From Taiwanofungus camphoratus (Eukaryota; Basidiomycota; Agaricomycetes; Polyporales; Taiwanofungaceae), in contig CP021223.1 of assembly GCA_003999685.1 (NCBI GenBank), forward strand, positions 1,674,001 to 1,738,000: a DNA stretch of 64,000 bases. The letters are read 5' to 3'. Within the stretch, counting starts at the first letter, position 1, and each line of letters begins with the position of its first letter. A program made the position numbers and the translations under genes. A model generated the notes under the pieces. The model did no database searches, had not been told where the DNA came from, and worked only from the letters and a program-made list of their open reading frames with translations. This document shows positions 46,305 through 56,300 of the stretch, piece after piece.

Positions 46305-47682
46305 ATGTTCGACGATATGGACTCTGATGGTGTTGGCCTAGCTCACAGCGACGTCCTGGCGCTCCTCGATTCTCGTCCGGAGGGCGTAGCGGAGGCCGAA
46401 GATTACTTGCGGTGGGCGAGGAACTTAGGACGTCGTGTGGTACGTACCCTCCTCGGTCGCCCGTTACATCGTCTTCACTGCGTTATAGGGTAACTGGCGG
46501 GTCCTGTCCCAGGCTTCGAACGCTCCTGCCGATCCTACTTTAGAGGCCGCCATCGTCGAAGGTTTGACGGCGATCCTCCCTCTCGCGGACTCGTCGTGGA
46601 TCTCGTGGGCGCGTACCGGCTTTCCTCAGTTCGCTGCTATGCTTCAAGAGCGAGACGCGCAGCGCGAACTTGCCCGCGCGACCGAACGACTTCGTGTGGA
46701 GGCGGCCGAGCGCGCTGCACTTGAACGCGCTGCCCAACTTGCGGCTTCGTCTTCTGCACCTTCGCCGGCCCCTAGTCGTACCTCATCGCGTACTCGTCGT
46801 CCCTCAGCTCGGGCCAAGGCAGCAGCTTCTACTCGCGCGGCTTCCCAGGCCAGCTCGATCATGGCCTCCGTTTCTAGCGGCCAAGTCGGCGAACTCGCCT
46901 CGTCCACGAGTTCGGGTGTCTTCGTAGGGGTCCCTCCTGCTCAGGGGAAGGATGCTGCGAAGGCGAAGGCTCCTCCGACGCCTGAAGCCCTGGCTAACAT
47001 GGCGAAGGCGGCGGAGCATAGGCGAACTCATGCGAAGGTGAGTGCACGTCCTTTTCGTGACCGTTCGCGGCTTATGATTGCTACCTAGTGCGATCGCTGC
47101 AGCACCTACACCACGGACTTTGAGTGCGAACTCCCCGCGGGCGCCGTGAAGTGTGGTAAGTGCCTGCGAGAGTCGCAGGGGTGTTATTGGGGCGGATTCT
47201 CCGTAGACGGTAAGGAGCGCGGCGTGCGCGTTTCGAAGCGTGGTAGGGCTTCTCGTGCCCTCGTTAGCGCGTCATTGCTGATGTTAGGACGTCCCTTAGC
47301 TGCGGGCCAACCTCCTCAGGTGTCCCCGCCTCGCGCCCGCGAGTCCAAGAAGGCGAAGTCGACCCCTGCGCCTACGATGTCGCTCGAGGCCTCGCTGGCC
47401 CTTAACGGCGCCGAATACTTGGACGGCCTTACCCCTGCGCATCAAGCCGTTGTCGAAGGCCTCTGGTATGACCGTGCAATGGCCGAGAGTCGCGCGATGC
47501 GTCTCGAAGACTACATCTCGGGACTTTATCGCGCCGAAACCGCCCTAACCGGTCGTACGCCTGCGCCGCTCGACTTGAGCTCTCTCCCTCTTCCTCGCCG
47601 TCGCGTCGCCGCCTCCTCTACTGATCCTGGTCCCTCCGGTGAGTCCGAGCAGGATGAGGAAGATGCCGAGGCCGAGGTTTAG
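46305..47682 (+). CDS. antisense cargo gene of the LTR element: coiled-coil protein with Zn2Cys6-like cluster
   Basis: Three open blocks (46305-46439, 46513-47037, 47089-47682) are separated by GT-AG introns of 73 and 51 nt, both in phase 0, giving about 417 residues. The gene runs opposite to gag-pol, between integrase and the LTR. The N-terminus is acidic and helical. Next comes a charged coiled coil (LARATERLRVEAAERAALER), then an Ala/Ser-rich basic linker. The third block opens with six cysteines, C-X2-C-X8-C-X8-C-X2-C-X6-C, close to the fungal binuclear zinc cluster spacing but with eight instead of six residues in the first loop. A basic VSKRGRASR follows, and the tail is acidic. The start ATG lies 167 bp from the LTR, a LTR TATA box points at it and AATAAA follows at 47806. 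DNA binding is inferred, not shown. It could instead be an independent gene captured by the element. Confidence 0.7.
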
Positions 47683-48213
47683 AAGGTGGGGGGTTCGTAG
47701 TTCGTCATCTCGCCCGTTCCGTATCTGTCGCACCAACGTGCTGTATTCTCTCTCGTTGCGCGTCCCTTTGCTAGGGACCTTTTCCAATATGTGTACAGTA
47801 GTCTGAATAAAGCGGGCGCAAACGTCGTCCTTGTGAAAAGGTTCCTAAGTGCGTGAAGTAACCAAACAACACAGCGAAGAATTAGAAGACTTAGGGGGAT
47901 AAAATGCGCTCATTTAGGCTCAGTAAATCATCATGGCCTTGAAGGGCTTAAGGCCCCTCGCGCAATCTTCGCTCCGCTCAGCGTTTTAGGAGCCTTTAGA
48001 ACGATATCGCGACTTCGTGAGTTGAATCACTATAGTAAAAAGTAGGAGATGTTGTAAGTAAAAATTCGTAGACATTCGGAACTTCGTAGCTGTCAAACTG
48101 AGTGGGGGCTTGTTGGGGAATGTAAAACATGACCAAAGGGTAAGTGAAAAGTAAAATGGACGTAGCGTAATCTTAGCTAAAGTCGGGGTATCGTCGATTG
48201 CTCCTCTGATTCT
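47683..48213. other. 531-bp non-coding segment between convergent cargo gene and pol
   Basis: It holds AATAAA at 47806-47811, a likely polyadenylation signal for the plus-strand gene. The rest is non-coding with many TTCG/CGAA and TTAGG words like the rest of the element. Confidence 0.6.
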
Positions 48214-51200
48214 TTAGTGAGATTCGGATGGACTAGAGCCGGACTTAGGAGAGTAGGGATACGATCCTAGTTCTTCGTCATCGCCTTGGGTGGTAGTCAG
48301 CTCTAGTTCGCGAAGTCGCTCCGTCGACACGTCCAGGAGTTCGGTAGGAAGTTCGAGGGCTTTTCGCGCTAAGTAGGGGATGACTCGGAAGGCTGCCGTA
48401 GGCCTGTCGAGTACCGAACCATCCAATTCGCATAGGATATAAGCACCACCTTTGTTTCTAGATACCACGAGTACTGGGCCGAGGTAGCGAGGTCGCATCT
48501 TTCGATTTAGGGACTTTTCTATCTGTGTGTTGCGAATTAGTACTAAATCGCCCTTTTCGAAGTTGAAATCGTGGATGGTGTGCTTATGCTTCTCTTCGAA
48601 TCGCAGAGCAGCTTGTCTTCACGCTTCGTAGACCTTCGAATGTAGTTCCGCTACCTGAGTCACCCGCTTTTGCAATGCGATAGCTCGTCGTGCGATAAGA
48701 TCGGTCGTGGATAGCATGGAGGACGGAGGAGGAAGGATATAGGTGGCCTCTACGACGTCCAAAGGGATAACAGAGTGGGTGCCAGTGACCGCGAAATAGG
48801 GCGAACATCCCATGCGCTTTCGAGTCGTGATCCTTTCGGACCAGAAGACCGAGTACGTTGCCTGAGACCATTTAGACTCTTCGCCATCCACGGCCTTGAA
48901 TAGAGCCTGCCTAACATCGAAGTGAGGCCTCTCCACCAGTCCGTTGGCACGCGAATTGTATCCGCTAATTCGGATATGTCGTAGCTGGTACTTCTTCGCT
49001 ATGTAGTTCGTAGCTTTTACGAAGGGAGCACCGTTGTCCGTGACTATCTCCGATAGCGCGCCCCACCTACAAACAAAGTCTTCGAAGAGCCATTCTGCCA
49101 AAGCTTTAGCCGTTTCCTTGCGAAGCATCCGAAATTCGGGGTACTGGGTTAGAGAACACCGGCCTTGCACCAAGTACCTAAATCCGTTAGAAGGGGGCAT
49201 ATGCATGGTATCTATGTGAACCTTTGCGAAGATCGGAGCGGGCGTAGCGACCGTAGGAGGAATTAGGATCTGCCGCACTTGGCGAATCTGGCATAGGTGG
49301 CAGCTTCGAACATACCAGGCAATGTCGATATGATGGTAGGGCCACCAAAACCGCTCTGAAATCAGCACCTTCGTAGCGTGTATTCCTCGATGCGCGACTG
49401 CATCGTGACATTCTCGGAGGATTCATAGACGATCTGCCTGCTTAACAACTAGTTTGTGAGCTCCTTGTGGATCTTTGCGCCATAGTATGTCCTCATCGAG
49501 GAAGAATAGAAGACAGTATTTTACGAAACCTTCGTATTCTGCATCCGATAGGTTGGCAGGTCTCGTGAGGCTTCGTAGGAATTTTGCTACTAAGTCAAGT
49601 CTTGCGTCAGCTTCCTTGGCCATTTCGGATCTTGGGACGGTATCGTAGCTCTCCTCCTCCCTATTGAGACCTTGGCTGTCCTCAGCCAACTCGGAGGCGA
49701 AGGTTGGAGCTATTGGAGGTGTGGGTGTTGTGATAGGAATGTTAGAGGCGAATTCGTAAGGGAATAGGGTAGAAATCGATGGTATAGGATGGGAAGGGGG
49801 GGCTTGGATGTGATGTAGAAACGAGTGCATTTTGTCTATCCAGTCTTCGAAGTCTTCTTCGCTGCTCTCTTCTTGATCTCCTGGCTGGGGGGTTCGTCTT
49901 GATAGTCCATCTGGTCCATGCATCGTACCTGGTACATGTACTAGGGTGAAATGGAATGTTAGAATCGATACGATCCAGCGATTTATACTCGCGCTGGGTG
50001 CGATGTCCGGATTTTGCAACATCCCTTTGATATAGCGTGCGTCCACTTCCACTATAAGGTTCCTAACTCCGATTAGGTAGATTTGTAGTACGCGAAGTGC
50101 TCGAAACAATCCGTAGATCTCTAACTTCGGTTGCGAGAACCTCCGCTCACGATCATTTAGGGTGATGGATCCGAAACGATTGTAGAATCGGACTTTAGGG
50201 TTGTCCTCATCGCATTGGCAAAGGTGATAGCCAACTGCAATATAGGAGGTGTCAACCGCTAAGATGACGGGCGCACCTGACAAATAGTTAATGGATCGGA
50301 GAGCTGGAGAGGACAGCAAAGCATCCTTAAGGTCCTCTTGCGCTGCGATTTGCGCTGGACCAAATTCGAAGGGTACCGCCTTTCGCGTTAGGCGTACTAA
50401 GGCATCTGCACGATGCGCGAAGTTTCGGATGAAGATATGGACCACTCCAATGGTTCCTAAAAAGGCTCGAACGTCAGATAGGGTCGCACAAGGTCCCCAG
50501 TTGCGTATGGCTGCAACACGAGACTCGTCCGGTAGGCGACCTTCTGGAGTACACCGATGCCCTACAACGGTGATTTCGCGGGCAATTAGAATGCTTTTAA
50601 CTCCAGAAAAGGTACCTCCTGCATAGCGCATGCGTGTGACTATCCTATTGAGGTTCGTAAAATGTTCCCAAACAAACTTTCGAATGCCTGGGTTCTCCGA
50701 AATAGGTACAAGATCGTACGAACTTTCAGGGCCTTTGACCGGAACATCGTCGATATAGGGAACCGTTAGGTGAGGAATTTCGGGCTGTAGGATGTGCGTA
50801 ACATCATTGTGGAAGATAGGGACCGAGTTGGTCCACCCCATAGGTAGAGTGACCAATCTCATAGCTCCGAAAGGTGTTTGAAATGTCGTAAGATCGCGCG
50901 AAGTCTCCGCTATCAAGCGTTCATCATAGCCTACATATAGATCCAACATAGCACCACAAGGTCGTCCTCCGAACTGTTCTGCGAGGTGTTCGGGAGTCGG
51001 GGGAACGCCTGAGTGTTGAATCGTGACAGCGTTTAGGGGTTCCAGACTATGTACAAGGCGTAGGGACTTTCCGTCTTTCTTCACCACACAAAACCATCGT
51101 GAACGATAGGAAGAATTCGAAGGTTCGTAGACCCCCGCTGCGATCTTCTTTTTGATTATTGCGCACACTTCGTTGTAGATTCCGGGTGGGATAGGAATGT

Positions 51201-52053
51201 TCTTTTGTACCCATGGCGTGTGCGGTACTACCGGAAAGTCGATGGGAGGGAAGTACTCCGGCTTGAAGCACCCTCTTTCGGAATCATTCCAAGCGAACGC
51301 ATCAGCATGCAGGGTCATAAAGTGATGTAGGAGGTCCCTCTCTGCTGGTTGTAGGAAGTCTCCGCTGTGTAGCTTGTCCGTGAGATCGTGCCGTTCTCGC
51401 GTATATCGCAAAGTAGGTTCGAAAGGTGGTGGAGTCAGTGATAGGGTAGGCATCGTTGCTAAAGGGTCGCCTTTAATTTCGCGAATGATTCGGAATCGTT
51501 CGTCCAAAGCTCCCAGAATAGGGCGAGTCTTCAGTGCTACGGGCTTGTACTTCTTTTTCGATGCTGCAAAAGTAGGAATAGGGGAAGAATCTGACAACTT
51601 AGGAAGGGATACCCTCGGATTAGGAGCAAGGGCAGGTCTTCGGGCTAACTTCGTGACCTTCGTAGCGTTCCTGGGACCTGGAATGGGGATAGAGGAAATG
51701 TTCCTAGAGGTGGAAAGCGAAAGCATAGGGAGAGAATTCGGATCATCGTGTGAAAGGGAGGGAGCCTCGGGCGGTGTTGCTGCTGCTAGAAAGCCAGATA
51801 GCCACCTAGTATTATCAGCAGGACCTTCCGAGACTTTCGAAGTTTCGCTAAAATAGAGAGACTGCAGATAGCTAGACACAGAGTTAGAGACTGATAGATA
51901 GAGCGCAGGAACAGAATTGTTATCTGCTGCATTTACAGCAGCGAAAGACACAATTTTAGGGGTATCGGATTCATACTCAACGACCAGGGCGACCTCTCCT
52001 TGATTTCTCAAATCCTCGAAATCTAAAAACCCGATCGCAAATGATTCGAAGAG
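48214..52053 (-). pseudogene. pol region of the outer element (reverse transcriptase, RNase H, integrase)
   Basis: The longest open stretch holds a reverse transcriptase with a YIDD active-site box, an RNase H-like region (ILAVDTSYIAVGYHLCQCDE) and a tether ending HVPGTMHGPDGLSRR. The downstream part carries an integrase zinc-binding piece (CHLCQIRQVRQ) and core motifs (DTMHMPP, EIVTDNGAPF, GLVERPHFDVRQA). The order is that of Ty3/Gypsy elements. The region looks broken, with about two or three breaks. Confidence 0.85.
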
Positions 52054-52624
52054 TGTTACGGGGGGTCTACGCCCGTAGGTGACTACTGTGACGGGGGGTC
52101 GTTGAGTAGTCAGGCGTGAAGTGTAAACGAGGAGTCAGCCTGGCTGACGACGAGTACACGTCTAAGTCTTCAACCGCTAGCCCAACGGTCTCGAGAGAGT
52201 TGCGGGCTAAGTCACAGCCTATGTCCTAGTGTAGTCACAAGGATATAGGTGGTCTAAGGCGACCCGTTGAATAGACAAAGGTATAGAGGCCTAAGCCCAG
52301 TCGTGAAGTACAAATGGTAACGACAGCACCAAAGTACACAGTGTAACTAAGGAGGACAAGATTGGGGTGCTCCGCGGTGAGCCAACCCCTTAAGTACTAT
52401 GGTGGGTTTAGGGCAAGCCAGCCCTCACTCCCACGGGTACCAGCACCTAAGCGTCCATAAGTCAGAGGCCCAAGTGGTCCCTTCTGAGGAACAGTCCATA
52501 ACTAAGCGGGTGACGGTCGGCCCGTCAGGAATAATGGTGATAATTGTAAGTGTACACGACCCGCTAGTCCGGTATAGTAAAGAGAAATGAAAATATATGT
52601 TCGCACCATTATCGCCTTGTAACA
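52054..52624 (-). repeat. left LTR of the nested chromovirus (3' LTR in its own sense)
   Basis: It starts TGTTACGGGG and ends CGCCTTGTAACA. It matches 58056-58626 over its full 571 bp as far as I can read. Confidence 0.95.
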
Positions 52625-52637
52625 TTACCCCCCTCTC
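52625..52637 (-). other. polypurine tract of the nested chromovirus
   Basis: Read on the minus strand, GAGAGGGGGGTAA directly precedes the 3' LTR. It overlaps the stop codon of the ORF at 52636-53391. Confidence 0.8.
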
Positions 52638-53391
52638 AAGGACTCGTCGCCCCGACGATCGAACCCTCAGCGTCTGACCCCTCTTGTTCTGATTTGACCC
52701 TGGCTCGTGGTCGGAGGGTGTCAGACTGGTCGGAAGGGATATCGTCATCGCTGGTATGCATGCAGTCATGGCTCCAATGTCCCATTTGTCGGCATCGTAT
52801 GCAGAAGGGGGAGTTCCCCCCACTGGTCGAGCTAGGGGTACCACCAGTGATAGAGTTGGGCGGACCATCACTGACAGAAGGGGCCTGTGTTCTGGCCTGA
52901 TGTCGTGGCGGTATCAGGTTGTCGATGACGCCCATTAGAGGGGAGCGCATGAGGACGGCGAGCAGGTTGCGGGCTGCTCGGCTTGCATCTATGTGGAGAG
53001 TGGCCAACTGCCACGTTGTCGGGTTGTTGCCATTTGGCCCAAGGCCTGTTTGCCTTCGTTCGAGTGTGGCCAAGCTGCCAGCCTCTCGCGCGACAATGAC
53101 CAGTGTCCGGTAAATGTTCGTCAACTCCCACAGGTCTGGCCAAGCCAACAGCCGGGTGTCTATTTCTGGGCGTAGATCGGCATCCACCAGGGCCCAGGCC
53201 GTGCGGTGCGCAAGTCTCCACTGATCGTACGGATCGTCGGACGCTGCCAATGGGGGCACTGTCTCTTGAATGTTTCGGTAGGGGTGTGCGCGTGTGTGTC
53301 TTGCTCGTACTCGGGGTGCGAGGTCTCGTACCCTTGCTGCGCTGTGGTTCAAGTAGACGGATAGCTGTCGGGGGTCTGTATGAGTGGACAT
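52636..53391 (-). CDS. second zinc-knuckle ORF at the 3' end of the nested chromovirus, 251 aa
   Basis: This open frame starts about 520 bp before the end of the long pol frame, in another frame, and stops at the polypurine tract. The first 170 residues are helical with many Arg/Ala/Leu (DQWRLAHRTAWALVDADL; WELTNIYRTLVIVAREAG). A Ser/Thr/Pro linker then leads to a perfect CX2CX4HX4C knuckle, CIRCRQMGHWSHDC, and an acidic tail. The position corresponds to that of an envelope or extra gene, but no signal peptide or membrane span is present. It resembles a small nucleic-acid-binding, Gag-like protein. Whether it is expressed is not visible. Confidence 0.65.
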   Translation of the reverse strand: MSTHTDPRQLSVYLNHSAARVRDLAPRVRARHTRAHPYRNIQETVPPLAASDDPYDQWRLAHRTAWALVDADLRPEIDTRLLAWPDLWELTNIYRTLVIVAREAGSLATLERRQTGLGPNGNNPTTWQLATLHIDASRAARNLLAVLMRSPLMGVIDNLIPPRHQARTQAPSVSDGPPNSITGGTPSSTSGGNSPFCIRCRQMGHWSHDCMHTSDDDIPSDQSDTLRPRARVKSEQEGSDAEGSIVGATSP

Positions 53392-56300
53392 CGTAGTGCC
53401 GTGCCTCCACTGAATGTCGGTTGTATGCAGCTCTGCAGATCCGGGTGTAGCGGGCGTTGACCTGGGGCCTTGCAGGCAACCTGTTGACCTTCTTATATTC
53501 CTCCAGAAGGTCGGGCGAGTTCCTTAAGTCCGCCTCGGACTGCCATGTATTAGCCGAGTTTGGCCATCCAACCCATTTGATTAGGAACTGCCATTTCCCA
53601 CGTTGGGCACGATGCCCGTGAATGGCTTCGACTTCGTATTCTTCATCGCCATCGACTAATTCCGGGGGCGGCCTTGTGAAGTTCGGACCATGTTCCTTGG
53701 TTTCCCTGTATGGTGTCAACAGCGATGCATGGAATACTGGATGTATCTTCCATGCCCTTGGTAGCTGAAGCTTGTACGTTAGCGGTCCTAGGACTTCGGC
53801 TATCTTGAGTGGTCCCACTCGCTTTGGGGAAAACTTCCTCGGGGTCTTTAGGCGGAGGTTAGTCGCTTCTAGCCAAACCTGCGTCCCCTTCTCAAGTGGC
53901 TGCCATGTGGTTCGAGCCCTTTCTGCCATCAACTGCGCAGCTAGATCCTGTGCTGCCAGTGCTTCCTTTCTGAACTCTCCGATGGCAAAGAGTCGGTCCT
54001 TGATTGATGGGTACCTTTCCGATGCCTTTGGTGATCCGATTGCCTTTGGATCATATCCCATAATCAGCTTGAATGGTGACTCCCTTCTTCCAGCATGCGG
54101 CACCTGATTGTGTGCGAATTCAAATTCCGGGATAAACTTTGCCCAGTTATGAGGATTGTTGGCACACAGGATCCTCCATGCGGCTTCGAGTTCCTGATTG
54201 ACACGCTCAGTGCTTCCATCAGACTGCGGATGGTAGGCAGTGCTCATGGCCGCTTTGACACCTGTCAGCTTGCACCACTCCCGGAACACCGTTGCTGCAA
54301 ACTGTGGGCCTCGGTCCGATATGATTCTGTCAGGTAGCCCATATCGCCGGTAAACGTTCTGATGGAGTGCCTCGGCTGTTCCTACTGCATCGATGGTCTT
54401 GTTGCAAGGAACCAGGACTATCCCTTTGGACAGTTCTCGGTCCACCACTACCATTAGTGCGTCAGATCCACGCGATTCTGGCAGGTCTGTGATGAAGTCG
54501 ACTGAGATGTGTGAGAACGGCCTGGAGTTCGGTTCCGTTGGGATGGGTTGCATTGGTGGTCGTGTTGGATGCGTGTTGACCTTATTCTCCTGGCATTTGG
54601 CGCAGCCTTTCACGTATTTTTCGATAAACGTGGCCATGCCATCCCAGAACCAGTCCCTTCTAGCAATGGCAAACGTTCCCTGTGCTCCTGGATGGGCCAT
54701 AGCTGGGGTGTCATGGCAAAGTCGAATGACTTCTCTGCGCAAGTCATCACTAGGGGGTACGTAGATTCGATTTTTGTACAGAATCAATCCATCCTGCACA
54801 TCCCAATCGGCCAATGTTGTGTGCGCAAATCCAGTGCCCTTGAATGGTGGTACTTTCCCCCGTTTTAAAGCGTCAATCGTCTCGATGACCATGCTGTCAC
54901 GACTTCGGTGTTGCCGGATGCGCTCGATGAGGTCAACATTAACTGCCTTTGCAAACAGTGTTTCTGGTAAGAGGACAATGTCCTCATTGTCCCTCTCGCC
55001 CCCTGGATGTCCTGGTCTACGTGATAGGGCGTCCGCCACTACGAGTCGTTTACCCTTTCGATTCTCCAGTCGTAATTCGAACTGTGAAAGCAGTAGTTGC
55101 CATCGTGCCTGGCGTCGTGTTAGCCGTTGGGCTTCTCTGAAGTATGTCAGGTTCTTGTGGTCCGTTATAACCGTGACCGGGTGCTTTGCGCCCTCCAGGT
55201 GGTGACGCCATTCCTCAAGTGCTCGTACGATTGCCAGTAGTTCTCTATCATAGATCTGATAGTTCCGTTCTGCTTCCTTCAGCGATTTTGAAAGGAATGC
55301 CACCGGGTGAAGTTTCCCATCAGGGCCCTCCTGTTGCAGTACTGCACCTGTCGCAACCAGTGAGGCATCGGCCTCGATTACAAACGGTTTCTCAGGGTCG
55401 GGCATGGTGAGTACTGGGGCCTCACAAAAACGGCGTTTAAGTGCCTCGAAGGCTGCCTGGCACTTGTTCGACCAGTTCCAAGCTACCCCCTTTTTCTTAA
55501 GTGCATTCAGGGGGTGGGCGATGTCTGAGAATCCGCGTATAAACCGTCGATAGTAATTGGCAAGGCCCAGGAATCGTTCCACATCTTTGACTTTGGTCGG
55601 TATGGGCCATTCATCGATGCCCCGCAGCTTGCCAGTGTCCATATGGATGTGGCCTGGTGTGATGGTCATTCCCAGAAACTCAACTTCTTGTACATCAAAG
55701 GCACACTTTTCCGGTTTCACAAAGAGGTCCATCTCCTGCAAGCGTTGCAGTACCCGGCGTGTCCGTTCTCGGTGGATGGTAGCATCATCGGAGTAGATCA
55801 GGATGTCGTCCATATAAATGGCTAACCATCCTTCCGCAAGCATGTCTTGAAACCCATCATTCATAAGCCGCTGAAAGGTGGCCGGGGCATTGCACATGCC
55901 GTAGAACATTACCGTTGGTTCAACTAGCTTCTTGGTTCCGTGGTGATTCACCATGAACGCTCCCTTCCACTGGTCGCCCTCCCTGATGCGTACATTGTTG
56001 TAGCCATTTCGGAGGTCCAGCTTCGTGAATATAGTTGCCTTTTGCAGGTTGTCGATGAGCTCTCCAATGAGTGGGAGTGGGTATGCATCTTTTATCGTGC
56101 TGTTGTTGAGGTATCGGTAATCCTGACAGGGCCTGAGTGTACCATCCTTTTTTGCTACAAAAAATGCTGGGGAGGCCATGGGTGACTTTGAGTCCCGTAG
56201 ATATCCTTTCGCCAGGTTCTCGTCAAGGAACTTGTCCATCTCTGCTTGTTCGGCCAGGGATAATGCAATTACCCCGCACTTCCTAGGTACAAAGTTAGGC

